Shown piece by piece: positions 34,103-43,150 of a stretch of DNA of 64,000 bases. The stretch's first letter is position 1. Each line of letters opens with the position of its first letter. The DNA is from Chthonomonas sp. UBA2785. Its GTDB lineage: Bacteria > Armatimonadota > Fimbriimonadia > Fimbriimonadales > Fimbriimonadaceae. Below the pieces are notes generated by a model that worked only from the letters and a program-made list of their open reading frames with translations, did no database searches and was not told the origin of the DNA. The DNA is taken from NCBI GenBank assembly GCA_002352215.1, contig DEIB01000056.1, positions 124,001-188,000 on the forward strand, written 5' to 3'. The position numbers and the translations under genes are program-made.

Positions 34103-35581
34103 ATGTCTGAATACCGCCTGAGCGTGGGCATGGAAGTCCATGCCGAGCTTCGCACCCAAAGCAAAATGTTTTGCCGGTGCCAGGTGGCCTTTGGCGGGGA
34201 ACCGAACACCCGCGTGTGTCCGGTATGCCTGGGCTTGCCAGGGGCGCTGCCGGTGCCGAACCGCGAGGCGATTCAGATGGTGCTTCGCACCGCGCTGGCC
34301 CTGAACTGCCAGGTGCCTGTGGATTCGGTGTTCCACCGCAAGAACTATTTCTATCCCGACCTTCCCAAGGGGTTTCAGGTCAGCCAGTACGAGGAAACCA
34401 ACCCGATTGGCTACCACGGGCACCTGATGATCCACACCAGCAGAGGGCCGAAGCGGATCGGCATCAAGCGGGTGCACCTGGAAGAAGACACCGGCAAGAT
34501 TCTGCACCTGCCTGGGGGCGGCAGTGGCGTGGACTACAACCGCGCCGGGGTGCCGCTGATGGAGATCGTGACGGACTTCCCGCCCGACATCGAATCGGCG
34601 GAAGAAGCCCGCGAGTACGTCGCTCAGCTGCGCCAACTATTGGTTTATCTGGGCGTCTGCGACGGCAAGATGGAAGAGGGAAGCCTGCGCTGCGAGCCGA
34701 ACATCTCGGTGCGCCGCGCGGATAGCGAAACCCTTGGCACCAAGACCGAGTTGAAGAACCTTAGCTCGTTCCGCAACGTGTTCTTGGGCACGGAATACGA
34801 GCGGCGACGCCAGATTGCGGTGCTGGAAACCGGCGGCACGGTGGCGCAAGAAACGCGCGGCTGGAACGAAGCCACCGAGAGCAGCTACCTGATGCGCACC
34901 AAGGAATCGGAGCAGGAATACCGCTACTTCCCGTGCCCCGACTTGGTGCCCCTGCACTTTGACCGAGCCGATGTAGAAGCGGCCCGCGCCGCCCTGCCGG
35001 AACTGCCGCTGGCCAAGCTGCAACGCTACCAAGACGAATTCAATCTCAGTCCGCAGGACGCGCAACTGCTGACGGCCGAACGCCCGTGGGCGGAATGGTT
35101 TGAGGCGGCGGTGGCAGCCGGGGGCGACCCGAAGGCCGTGTGCAACTGGATGAACGGCGACTTTGCCCGCCTGCTGAAGGAAACGGGCCAAGCGGCGGTG
35201 ATCCCGGGGGTGGAAAGCGACACCGAGGGCCGTGAGCCCGCGCGCATGACGCCGGAGATTCTGGTGAAGGTGGCCAAGCTGGTAGCCGACGGCACCATCA
35301 CAGGCAAGAAGGCTAAGGAGGTCTTCGAGAAGGCTTACATGACCGGCGATGACCCGGCGAGCATGGTGGAAGGCCAAACCCAGATCAGCGATACTGACTT
35401 CATCCGGCAAGCGGTGGCCGATGTGATTGCGGAGCACCCGGACCCGGTGGCCACGTACCGCAGCGGGAAAGAGGGCGTGCTGGGCTTCCTGGTGGGCCAA
35501 GTGATGCGTCGCACCCAGGGCCGCGCGAATCCGCCGATGGTGCAAGAAGAAATGCGCCGACAATTGGATGAGACCTCATGA
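34103..35581 (+). CDS. gatB: Aspartyl/glutamyl-tRNA amidotransferase subunit B
   Basis: Part of GatCAB, which makes Gln-tRNA(Gln) and/or Asn-tRNA(Asn) from the mischarged form. 492 aa. Starts MSEYRLSVGMEVHAELRTQS (GLEVHaqL), CRCQVAFGGEPNTRVCPVCL with its zinc cysteines, PDLPKGFQVSQYEETNPIGY (Y.DLPKgYQiSQy), VDYNRAGVPLMEIVTDFPPD (NRaGvPLlEIV), EGSLRCEPNISVR and a YRYFPCPDLVPL tail-body junction. The C-terminal YqeY-like domain is present (LVADGTITGKKAKEVFEKAY). No gatA or gatC is near. Stop overlaps the next gene (ATGA). Confidence 0.97.
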   Translation: MSEYRLSVGMEVHAELRTQSKMFCRCQVAFGGEPNTRVCPVCLGLPGALPVPNREAIQMVLRTALALNCQVPVDSVFHRKNYFYPDLPKGFQVSQYEETNPIGYHGHLMIHTSRGPKRIGIKRVHLEEDTGKILHLPGGGSGVDYNRAGVPLMEIVTDFPPDIESAEEAREYVAQLRQLLVYLGVCDGKMEEGSLRCEPNISVRRADSETLGTKTELKNLSSFRNVFLGTEYERRRQIAVLETGGTVAQETRGWNEATESSYLMRTKESEQEYRYFPCPDLVPLHFDRADVEAARAALPELPLAKLQRYQDEFNLSPQDAQLLTAERPWAEWFEAAVAAGGDPKAVCNWMNGDFARLLKETGQAAVIPGVESDTEGREPARMTPEILVKVAKLVADGTITGKKAKEVFEKAYMTGDDPASMVEGQTQISDTDFIRQAVADVIAEHPDPVATYRSGKEGVLGFLVGQVMRRTQGRANPPMVQEEMRRQLDETS

Positions 35582-36144
35582 AATTCGTCCTGACTTCTTG
35601 CTTTGCCCTGGGTTTGGGGCTGGCTTCGGCCCAAGCGCCGAGTGAACGGGATGCCCAGGTGGCGCAAGTCATCCAGGCGGCAACCTCGCGGCAAGAAGCG
35701 CAGAACGACGTGTGGTTTAAGGGCGGCGACTTTCCACGCATCAAGCAGAATCTGCGGTTCATGGTCGAAATGGACACCACGAACTACGAATCCGCTTCGA
35801 GCTTAGGCTGGATGCTGAAGAGCACCGAGCAACCCGGCGAAGAGTGGGCCGTCTACGTGCGGTTCTATAAGGACAACACCGACGAGCCTGACGGGGCGAT
35901 GCTTCTCTCGCAGTTCCTTTTCGACAAGAGGCAGTACGCCGCGATCCCGCTGATTATGGAGCCGCGCCTGAAGTTTGGGGCGCGCATGCACGCCAACAAC
36001 TACCGCAACCTGGGCCACAGCTATGTGCGCATGGGCATGTGGCGCGACGCCTTGCGGGTGTGGGAAGCGGCGGTGGCCGCGCACCCCGAAGATGCCGCGC
36101 TCAAGCTGCAGGTGGTTCGGACAAAGGAACGTCTGGGCGGTTAA
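35578..36144 (+). CDS. Small secreted TPR-like protein
   Basis: 188 aa with a signal peptide (MKFVLTSCFALGLGLASAQA). After it, DVWFKGGDFPRIKQNLRFMV and SASSLGWMLKSTEQPGEEWA show the same D-x-W-F-x-G-D...L-R...D...Y...G-W pattern as the ABC-operon protein at 3251-4636. A later NLGHSYVRMGMWRDALRVWE is a recognisable TPR, followed by AAVAAHPEDAALKLQ. Coupled to gatB by ATGA, which is odd for a secreted protein. The last 44 bases overlap the convergent TPR gene. No enzymatic function seen. Confidence 0.7.
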   Translation: MKFVLTSCFALGLGLASAQAPSERDAQVAQVIQAATSRQEAQNDVWFKGGDFPRIKQNLRFMVEMDTTNYESASSLGWMLKSTEQPGEEWAVYVRFYKDNTDEPDGAMLLSQFLFDKRQYAAIPLIMEPRLKFGARMHANNYRNLGHSYVRMGMWRDALRVWEAAVAAHPEDAALKLQVVRTKERLGG

Positions 36145-37060
36145 GGTCCGCTTCAATCCTTGCCACGAGCCGCTGAGCGTGTTGGTGGTGCGGATCGAGT
36201 CTTAAGAACTTGATGAGGGAATCTCGGGCGGCTTCGGGGTCGCCGGTGGCCTCAAAGAGGAGCGCCCGATTTAAGTAGGCCGGGGCGTACATCGGGTCAA
36301 GCTCAATCGCCCGGTTGTAGTCCAGCAGCGCCGTGCGGAACTCGCAAATCTCCATGTGGGCCAGGCCTCGGTAGTTCCAGTATTTGGCGCGCTTGGGTTC
36401 CAGGGCGGCGGCCCGGCAGATCTCTCGATAACCCTGGCTGACCTCGCCTTTCTCAAGGAGCAGGAGCCCACGGTTGAGATAAGAGGGCGCGTAGTCGCGG
36501 TCCACGGTGATCGCCTGCTGGAATCGGCGCATGGCTCCTTCCGAGTCACCCAGCCGCGAGAGGACGATGCCCCAATGGTGGTATGTGGAAGCGTCGTTGG
36601 GGTCGGCCTCGATGGCGTGGGCAAAGGCCTCGGCCGCTTGCTCAAGCTGTCCTTGGTGAAGCTGGCACAGCCCCAAGTTGTGCCACACGGCGGCATCGTT
36701 CCTCTTCTCTCCGAGACTGCGCTCGAAGCAGGGAATGGCCTCAAGGTAGGCATCCATCCGAAAGTGGGCCATGCCCGCCAGGTTGTGGCAGCGCCCGCGC
36801 TGATCGGCCTGCCAAGTGCCCCCGGCGTAATCCAGAGCCCGTTCAACGGCCCCCGGCACAAACTCGTAGGCGGCGATGAGATAGTTGTGCTCCGCGATGA
36901 GCAGCCACCATTCGCCGATTTCGGCGCGGGTGACCTGCGGGTCATCAATAGCGTTCGTGATCAACTCTTGCAGCTGAACGATGGAGCGACGGTGAATGTG
37001 CGGCGGGCAAGGATCGGGCACGGGTTGCGCACTCAGGATCCAAGACGTCGCGGAACTCAC
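36101..37060 (-). CDS. Tetratricopeptide repeat protein
   Basis: 319 aa cytosolic, with about six TPRs in the last 230 residues, for example NLAGMAHFRMDAYLEAIPCF, VWHNLGLCQLHQGQLEQAAE, HHWGIVLSRLGDSEGAMRRF, NRGLLLLEKGEVSQGYREIC and NRALLFEATGDPEAARDSLI. The N-terminal 100 residues have no repeat; GTG start at 37060 is the only one at the frame edge and lacks a ribosome binding site, so the true start could be later. It overlaps the convergent small TPR gene by 44 bases. A protein-protein interaction role is inferred; partners unknown. Confidence 0.8.
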   Translation of the reverse strand: MSSATSWILSAQPVPDPCPPHIHRRSIVQLQELITNAIDDPQVTRAEIGEWWLLIAEHNYLIAAYEFVPGAVERALDYAGGTWQADQRGRCHNLAGMAHFRMDAYLEAIPCFERSLGEKRNDAAVWHNLGLCQLHQGQLEQAAEAFAHAIEADPNDASTYHHWGIVLSRLGDSEGAMRRFQQAITVDRDYAPSYLNRGLLLLEKGEVSQGYREICRAAALEPKRAKYWNYRGLAHMEICEFRTALLDYNRAIELDPMYAPAYLNRALLFEATGDPEAARDSLIKFLRLDPHHQHAQRLVARIEADLNRPDVPLSEPPAA

Positions 37061-37113
37061 AGACTGGATGGTTGGCGCGGCGGGCCGTTAGGGGCACGGC
37101 AAGGCTACGGGTT

Positions 37114-37148
37114 TTGCGGGCCGAAGCGGAGAGAGCCCCGGCCCGCAA
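37114..37148. other. Inverted repeat after the membrane-protein pair
   Basis: TTGCGGGCC (37114-37122) and GGCCCGCAA (37140-37148) form a perfect nine-base stem with a 17-base loop just after the stop of the minus gene at 37154. There is no T-run, so a classical terminator is uncertain; it may stabilise an mRNA end. Confidence 0.4.
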
Positions 37149-37153
37149 GCTCA

Positions 37154-37834
37154 TTAAGCGACGCGCGGTCGCTCGGTCACATTGAGGTAGGCGAGGGTCA
37201 TCGCCCCGAAAGCGACCGGAACAGACACCAGCAAGCCCACGCCACACGCCAGGATGCCGGCGAGGATGACCAGGATGCACACAAAGTAGAACCAGGTGGC
37301 CTTCCAAACGTGATCCTTGAACGCGCCGATGGAATTCATCAGGGCATCCCCCAGACCGGCGGATTCGTCACTCGCCATGGCGGCATAGGAACCCATGAGC
37401 AGAGCGCCCACGATTAAGATTCCCACGCAGCAGGCCAGGATGCCGAGCTGAGATGCCACCTGAATGATGAGCGACATCAGGCCGGCGGCCAAGAACTTGC
37501 TGAACCCAAAGGTGGCATCGTTGGTGGTGACGGCTTCGCCGCGCCGCGCCTTGACAAAGCACCGCGCCAAGCTGAGGTTGCCCGGTCCAGCCAGGAAGGC
37601 CCCGGCAAAACCCAGTCCGAAGTTGATTGGGAGGAATGCCAACTGCTGATTCGGATCGGTGGGCTGCATCGCTCGGACGAGACCTTGCGCCGCCCCCGTC
37701 GGGATGATGGCCAGCAGAGTGGCGACGATGAACGGCCCCGGATTGCTCTTCACGTAGTTGAAGGCTTCTCCGATGACGCTGAAATCCAGCGGGTTGCTGG
37801 GGGCCGGGCGGGGATAGGGGTTTTGCGGTTCCAT
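37154..37834 (-). CDS. Multi-pass membrane protein, paralogue 1
   Basis: 226 aa with an N-terminal Pro-rich head MEPQNPYPRPAPSNPLDFSV and about five hydrophobic segments (near residues 35-55, 70-85, 110-135, 135-155, 180-215). The segment GPGNLSLARCFVKARRGEAV lies between the second and third. It matches the neighbouring gene 37855-38613 in head and internal motif, so the two are tandem duplicates. No transporter signature. Resembles small uncharacterised membrane families of the YciC/DUF975 kind in topology, but this is only a shape similarity. Confidence 0.75.
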   Translation of the reverse strand: MEPQNPYPRPAPSNPLDFSVIGEAFNYVKSNPGPFIVATLLAIIPTGAAQGLVRAMQPTDPNQQLAFLPINFGLGFAGAFLAGPGNLSLARCFVKARRGEAVTTNDATFGFSKFLAAGLMSLIIQVASQLGILACCVGILIVGALLMGSYAAMASDESAGLGDALMNSIGAFKDHVWKATWFYFVCILVILAGILACGVGLLVSVPVAFGAMTLAYLNVTERPRVA

Positions 37835-37854
37835 GGGGTTTGCCTAAAGAGTCC

Positions 37855-38613
37855 TTATTGAGAGACGGGGGGCACGACCTCAAGGGCGCGGTCGCTTTGG
37901 CCGATGCCGAACTTCATGTCCATGTAGGACAAGCCCATTATGATGGCCAGCAGGGGCATGGTGAAGATGATGCCGACGAAGCAAGCAATCACCCCGAGGC
38001 TCGCGATCAAACTCGCTACGAAGTAGAGCAGCGCCGCCATCCACATTTGCGGCTTCATCACGGCCATGGATTCCTTGGCCGCATCCATCGGCGCCAGGTT
38101 CTCGTCCAGCACCATCGCCGTATAGGCCCCAGTGGAGAGGCCACCCCAGAGGAAGCCGGGGACATAGCAGCACATGGTGCCGAGCATCACGCCTCCGTAG
38201 ACGATCCCACCCGCGATGGAGCCTTGCACGATCCGGGTCAGGCCAATCTTGGCCATATCGGTGGTGAGCGGCTCTTTGCGGCGGATGGCGAGGGCGATAC
38301 GGGCGCAGCCCAGATAGCCCGGGCCGCCCATGGCATAGCCCACCAGCATCAAGACGTAGAACAGCAGCTGCGCCGGGAGCATGACGAACGGCGACGGATC
38401 GTTGTTGGACATGATGCTCGGCATCATCACCGCGATCATGATGATATAGCCGATAATCGCCATCACAAGAACCGGACCGGTGGTGATGGCCCCGGCGAGG
38501 GCGAAGACCTTCCAGTTCGCGGTCATGGCGTTGAAGGCCTCGCTGATCACGTCGAACTTGAGCTCCCGCTGCACGGGCCGCGGATAGGGGTTTTGCTGCG
38601 GGGGCAAAGCCAT
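37855..38613 (-). CDS. Multi-pass membrane protein, paralogue 2
   Basis: 252 aa. Head MALPPQQNPYPRPVQRELKF shares the QNPYPRP motif with the downstream paralogue. Hydrophobic segments near residues 40-65, 80-100, 130-165 and 195-225. GGPGYLGCARIALAIRRKEP is the counterpart of the GPGNLSLARCFVKARRGE motif, the most conserved part of the pair. The gene ends 20 bases before the next start, so both are one operon. Divergent from aspS with a 125-base gap. Function unknown. Confidence 0.75.
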   Translation of the reverse strand: MALPPQQNPYPRPVQRELKFDVISEAFNAMTANWKVFALAGAITTGPVLVMAIIGYIIMIAVMMPSIMSNNDPSPFVMLPAQLLFYVLMLVGYAMGGPGYLGCARIALAIRRKEPLTTDMAKIGLTRIVQGSIAGGIVYGGVMLGTMCCYVPGFLWGGLSTGAYTAMVLDENLAPMDAAKESMAVMKPQMWMAALLYFVASLIASLGVIACFVGIIFTMPLLAIIMGLSYMDMKFGIGQSDRALEVVPPVSQ

Positions 38614-38719
38614 AGTGCTTCGATGTTAGCTTGCGTTCCAGGGGGGAAAGCAATGTTTGGCTTCAACGGAGGCAGCTCCGAGGCGTCTGCCGACAGGCCG
38701 GGAGCGGCCCCCGTGCCTC

Positions 38720-38727
38720 GGTAGACT
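38720..38727 (+). promoter_or_regulatory. GGTANNNT box before aspS
   Basis: GGTAGACT ends 11 bases before ATG 38739, with no Shine-Dalgarno sequence between them. A weak -35 is not evident. Confidence 0.4.
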
Positions 38728-38738
38728 CGAACCTTCGC

Positions 38739-40559
38739 ATGAGCTACCCTCGGCGCACTCATTCGGCGGGTGATCTCCGCCTGGAACATCTCGGCCAAAC
38801 CGTGACCCTCAATGGTTGGGTTCACCGCATTCGCGACCTCGGGGGCGTATGGTTCGCCGATATCCGCGATCGCGGCGGCATGGTGCAAGTGAGTGCCGAC
38901 CCCGAGAAGTGGCCGCAGCTGGACCTGCGCCACGAGGCCTGCGTGGCCATCACCGGCGTGGTGCGCGCCCGGGACGAGAAGAACCGCAACCCGAAGATCC
39001 CCACCGGGGATGTCGAGATTGAACTGACGGCTTACGATGTGCTGGGTCCGGCGGGGACGCTGCCGTTCCCGGTTTCGGACGAAGCCCAGATGGAGCGCGT
39101 GAACGAAGAACTGCGCGTGAAGTACCGCTACCTGGACTTGCGCCGCCCTTCGATGTACCGACGGCTGGCCATCCGTGCCTCGGCCATCCGCCGGATGCGC
39201 CAGTTCTTGGATGCCCGCGGCTTCCTCGAAATCGAGACGCCGATCATCACCAAGAGCACACCCGAAGGCGCCCGCGACTATTTGGTGCCTTATCGCCTGG
39301 AGCCGGGGCAGTTCTACGCCTTGCCGCAGTCGCCGCAGCAGTACAAGCAGTTGCTGATGGTGGCCGGGGTGGAGCGGTACTACCAGATTGCCAAGTGCTT
39401 CCGCGATGAAAGCCAGCGCGCCGACCGCCAGCCGGAGTTCACCCAGCTAGACCTGGAGATGTCGTTCATTGAGCAAGAAGACATCGTCAACTTGATCGAG
39501 GCCCTCACGCGTGAAGTCATCAACGGGTTGATCGAAGAGTTCGACCTGGACAAGGAGCCGGTGGCCGAATTTGTGCGCCTGACCTACGACGAAGCGATGG
39601 AGAAGTACGGCAGCGACAAGCCGGACCTGCGGTTTGATCTGCCCCTGCTGACCGTGAGCGACCTGGTGAAGGACAGCGAGTTTGCCGTGTTCAAGAACGC
39701 GGTGGCCGATGGTGGCGCGGTGCGCTGCTTCCGCTATCCCGGCGGGGCCAAGCTGAGCCGCAAAGAAGTGACGGCGCTGGAAGACCACGTGAAGGAGTTC
39801 GGCGCGAAGGGCCTCGCCTGGTTTGCGCTGGATTCTGCCGCGAGCGAAGCCAGCCGCGAACTGCCGGGTGGCCTGCACGTGCGCGGGGGGATCGGGAAGT
39901 TCCTCGGCGACGAAGAAGTGCTGGCGTTGGTCCAGGCCACGGGCGCCGAAGCGGGTGACCTGCTAACGTTCATTGCCGATGACTACCGGGCGTCGTGCGA
40001 GCCACTCAACCGTCTGCGCCTGATGGTGGCCGAGCAACTGGGTCTGCGCGACAAGCGCAAGCTGGCGTTCGGCTGGGTGCTGGACTTCCCGCTGGTGGAA
40101 TGGAACGCGGACGAGCAGCGCTGGGACCCCAGCCACCACCCGTTCACGTCGCCCAAGGCCGCTGACATGGAGTTCTTGGAAAGCGACCCGGCCCGCGTGC
40201 GCGCCGACTGCTACGACGTGGTGGTGAACGGCACGGAATGGGCGAGCGGTTCGATCCGTATCAACAAGCCGGACATCCAGTCGCGCATCTTTAGCCTGAT
40301 TGGGGTGGATGAGGAGACGCAGCGCAGCCGCTTTGGGCACATGCTGGACGCCTTCAGCATGGGGGCGCCGCCGCACGGCGGGATTGCTCCGGGCATTGAC
40401 CGCATGGTGATGTTCCTGACGGACGACGAGAACATCCGCGAGGTCATCGCGTTCCCCAAACTGGGCCAAGGTTACGACCCGATGATGGACGCTCCGAGCC
40501 CGATCGATGCGACCCAATGGGCGGACCTGGGGTTAACCCCGCCGAAGCGCCCCGAATAA
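38739..40559 (+). CDS. aspS: Aspartyl-tRNA synthetase
   Basis: Class II synthetase, bacterial type with GAD insert; 606 aa from ATG 38739 (MSYPRRTHSAGDLRLEHLGQ). The OB anticodon-binding domain includes LNGWVHRIRDLGGVWFADIR. Motif 2 is CFRDESQRADRQPEFTQLDL, preceded by ALPQSPQQYKQLLMVAG, and motif 3 is GIAPGIDRMVMFLTDDENIR. The open frame extends 108 bases upstream, but that region carries a promoter-like box and no good start. The GatB subunit in this window would serve the non-discriminating form, but whether this one is non-discriminating cannot be read directly. Confidence 0.97.
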   Translation: MSYPRRTHSAGDLRLEHLGQTVTLNGWVHRIRDLGGVWFADIRDRGGMVQVSADPEKWPQLDLRHEACVAITGVVRARDEKNRNPKIPTGDVEIELTAYDVLGPAGTLPFPVSDEAQMERVNEELRVKYRYLDLRRPSMYRRLAIRASAIRRMRQFLDARGFLEIETPIITKSTPEGARDYLVPYRLEPGQFYALPQSPQQYKQLLMVAGVERYYQIAKCFRDESQRADRQPEFTQLDLEMSFIEQEDIVNLIEALTREVINGLIEEFDLDKEPVAEFVRLTYDEAMEKYGSDKPDLRFDLPLLTVSDLVKDSEFAVFKNAVADGGAVRCFRYPGGAKLSRKEVTALEDHVKEFGAKGLAWFALDSAASEASRELPGGLHVRGGIGKFLGDEEVLALVQATGAEAGDLLTFIADDYRASCEPLNRLRLMVAEQLGLRDKRKLAFGWVLDFPLVEWNADEQRWDPSHHPFTSPKAADMEFLESDPARVRADCYDVVVNGTEWASGSIRINKPDIQSRIFSLIGVDEETQRSRFGHMLDAFSMGAPPHGGIAPGIDRMVMFLTDDENIREVIAFPKLGQGYDPMMDAPSPIDATQWADLGLTPPKRPE

Positions 40560-40561
40560 CC

Positions 40562-40580
40562 TCCTTTCTGCCTGAAAGGA
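40562..40580 (+). other. Short hairpin after aspS
   Basis: TCCTTTC (40562-40568) pairs with GAAAGGA (40574-40580) around a five-base loop, two bases after the aspS stop. No T-run follows, so termination is not certain. Confidence 0.35.
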
Positions 40581-40588
40581 ACCTAGTG

Positions 40589-40640
40589 AGCCCCGTCTGA
40601 AGGTCTCGATCAGAGGTACTCTGACACCTTCAACGGGGCT
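40589..40640 (+). promoter_or_regulatory. Inverted repeat with embedded GGTACTCT upstream of gyrA
   Basis: AGCCCCGT (40589-40596) and AAGGT (40600-40604) pair with ACCTT (40626-40630) and ACGGGGCT (40633-40640). An inner CAGAG/CTCTG (40611-40615/40619-40623) extends the structure. It contains GGTACTCT (40615-40622), the box class seen before other genes. As DNA it could be an operator around the promoter; as RNA it would be a bipartite hairpin ending 23 bases before the gyrA GTG. No T-run. Confidence 0.5.
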
Positions 40641-40663
40641 TGCTCCGTCTGGAAGTTGTTACC

Positions 40664-43150
40664 GTGCCCGAAGATCCGATTGTTCGTACCGTAGAGATTG
40701 AAGACGAGTTATCGCGTTCCTATGTGAACTACGCGATGAGCGTCATCGTGGCGCGGGCCCTCCCCGATGTGCGGGATGGTCTCAAGCCGGTGCAGCGCCG
40801 CATCTTGTACTCGATGCGGGAACTCAACCTGGCCCCCAGCAACCCGACCACGAAGTGCGCGAAGGTGACCGGCGAAACCACGGCCAATTACCACCCGCAC
40901 GGCAACGAAGTCGTTTATCCCACCTTGGTGCGCATGGCGCAGCCCTTCTCCATGCGCTACCCGCTGGTGGAAGGCCAAGGAAACTTTGGCAGCATTGACG
41001 GCGACCCGCCGGCCGCCATGCGTTATACGGAATGCCGCCTGACCCCGTTGGCCATGGAGCTGATGGAGGACCTGGAGCGGGAAACCATCGAATGGACGGA
41101 CAACTACCTGCAGTCCACGATGGAACCGACGGTGTTCCCGGCCAAGTTCCCGAACCTGCTTTGTAACGGTTCTCAGGGCATTGCGGTGGGGATGGCCACC
41201 AGCATGCCGCCGCACAACCTCACCGAGGTGTGCAACGCGATTTTGTTCCGCATCGCCAACCCGCAGTCCACACTGCCGGAAGTGATGGAGCACCTGCCGG
41301 GTCCGGACTTCCCGACCCACGGCCTCATCATGGGCGTGAAGGGGATCAAGGATGCCTACGAAACTGGGCGCGGCTCGGTGGTGATGCAGGCCAAGACGAT
41401 GATCGAGCCGCTGGACAACGGCAAGACCGCGATCATCATCACGGAGATTCCGTACCAAGTCAACAAGTCCAACTTGGTGGCGGCGATTGCCACCCTGGCC
41501 AAGCAGAAGAAGTTTGATGGGATCACGGCCGTCGAGGACTACTCGGACAAGCGCGGGATGCGCATCCAGGTGGACCTGCGCCGCGACGTGAACCCCAACA
41601 AGGCGCTGAACTACTTGCTGAAGCACACGCAGCTGCGCACCACGTTCGGCTGCATCATGCTCTCGCTGGTGGATGGCGCTCCGCGCGTGAGTCCGCTGCT
41701 GACGCTCATTGATGAATACATCAAGCACCGTCGCATCGTGACCGAGCGCCGAGTTCGGTACGACCTGTACCGAGCGCTGGAAGATGTTCACCTCAACGAG
41801 GGCTACCAGATTGCCCGCCGCAACCTGGACCGCATCATTCGCACGATCCGCGAATCGGTGGACCCTGCCGAAGCCCGCGTGCGACTCATTCGTGAGTTCG
41901 ATATGTCGGCTCTGCAGGCCAACGCCATCCTGGCGATGCCCCTGCGCCGCCTGACGCAGCTTGAACAATCGGAACTGGAAGCCAAGTACAAGGAAGCCCT
42001 GCGCACGGCGCAAGACCTGATGGACATCCTGGCCAACGAAGCCCGCATGACGGCCGTTATCAGCGAAGACATCGCCAAGATGCGCGACAAGCACGGCGAC
42101 GAGCGACGCACGCGCATTATCGAGCGTGAAGCCGGCGACTTTAGCGAAGAAGATCTGATTCCGGAAGAGGAGGCCATCATCAGCATCAGCCGCGATGGCT
42201 ACATCAAGCGCATTAGCCTCGATGCTTACCGCCAGCAGAAGCGCGGCGGCAAGGGTCTGAAGACGGTGACCAAGGAAGATGACGAGCCGGCGCACCTGTT
42301 CCAAGTGAACACGCACCACTTCGTTCTGTTCTTCACGGATCGGGGCCGCGTGTTTAAGCTGCGCGCCTACGACCTGCCGGAAAGCACCCGCTACAGCCGG
42401 GGCATGCCGCTCATCAACTACATCGCGATGGATGGGGGCGAGCGCGTGACGGCGGCGGTGAGCGTGAAGAACATCAAGGCTGACGGCTACCTGACGATGA
42501 TCACCCGCAAGGGCGAGATCAAGCGCACGGCGATGGAGAAGTTCTCCAACATCCGCAGCAATGGCCTCAAGGCGTTCGACATCGAAGATGGCGACGAACT
42601 GGGCTGGGTGCTGGTGACGCGCGGCGAGGACGACATCATCCTGGTGGCGCAGCTTGGCCTCTCGATCCGCTTCAACGAAACGTTGGCCCGCGACCGAGGC
42701 CGCACGGCGGGTGGGGTCCGAGCCATGCGCCTGGGCGATGACGACATCCTGGTAGGCGCCGACATTGTCCGCGAGGGCTCGACGCTGTTGGTTGTGGGTA
42801 CCAACGGCTTTGGCAAGCGCACCAACCTGGACGACTACCGCACCCAGGGTCGCGGCGGCAAGGGCATCCTGACGATGAACGTGACCGACAAAACCGGGGT
42901 GATCGTGAGCGCCGAAGTGGTGGACGAAGACGACCGCTTGCTGGTGCTGACGGCCAAGGGCAAGGGCATCCGCGTGAAGGTCAAGGACATCCGCCTGGTG
43001 GGCCGCGTGGCGCAGGGTGTGAAGCTGATCAACATGCAGGACGGCGACTCGATCTCCAGCATCGCGCGCATCATCCAAGACCCGGATGAAGGCGATGTGG
43101 CGGGCGAGGGCGAAGCCTCTGAGGTTGTCGAGACCACGGACGAATCGTGA
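40664..43150 (+). CDS. gyrA: DNA gyrase subunit A
   Basis: Breakage-reunion subunit of gyrase; 828 aa from GTG 40664, eight bases after GGAAG. Catalytic Tyr121 in AAMRYTECRL. The GyrA-specific GyrA-box QKRGGKG is near residue 530, so it is gyrase rather than topoisomerase IV. The C-terminal beta-pinwheel has six repeats with motifs such as DRGRVFKLRAYDLPES and NGFGKRTNLDDY. The quinolone-determining region reads NYHPHGNEVVYPTLVRMAQ, with Glu and Pro at the positions equal to E. coli Ser83 and Asp87. Stop overlaps a small membrane gene (GTGA). No gyrB here. Confidence 0.97.
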   Translation: MPEDPIVRTVEIEDELSRSYVNYAMSVIVARALPDVRDGLKPVQRRILYSMRELNLAPSNPTTKCAKVTGETTANYHPHGNEVVYPTLVRMAQPFSMRYPLVEGQGNFGSIDGDPPAAMRYTECRLTPLAMELMEDLERETIEWTDNYLQSTMEPTVFPAKFPNLLCNGSQGIAVGMATSMPPHNLTEVCNAILFRIANPQSTLPEVMEHLPGPDFPTHGLIMGVKGIKDAYETGRGSVVMQAKTMIEPLDNGKTAIIITEIPYQVNKSNLVAAIATLAKQKKFDGITAVEDYSDKRGMRIQVDLRRDVNPNKALNYLLKHTQLRTTFGCIMLSLVDGAPRVSPLLTLIDEYIKHRRIVTERRVRYDLYRALEDVHLNEGYQIARRNLDRIIRTIRESVDPAEARVRLIREFDMSALQANAILAMPLRRLTQLEQSELEAKYKEALRTAQDLMDILANEARMTAVISEDIAKMRDKHGDERRTRIIEREAGDFSEEDLIPEEEAIISISRDGYIKRISLDAYRQQKRGGKGLKTVTKEDDEPAHLFQVNTHHFVLFFTDRGRVFKLRAYDLPESTRYSRGMPLINYIAMDGGERVTAAVSVKNIKADGYLTMITRKGEIKRTAMEKFSNIRSNGLKAFDIEDGDELGWVLVTRGEDDIILVAQLGLSIRFNETLARDRGRTAGGVRAMRLGDDDILVGADIVREGSTLLVVGTNGFGKRTNLDDYRTQGRGGKGILTMNVTDKTGVIVSAEVVDEDDRLLVLTAKGKGIRVKVKDIRLVGRVAQGVKLINMQDGDSISSIARIIQDPDEGDVAGEGEASEVVETTDES

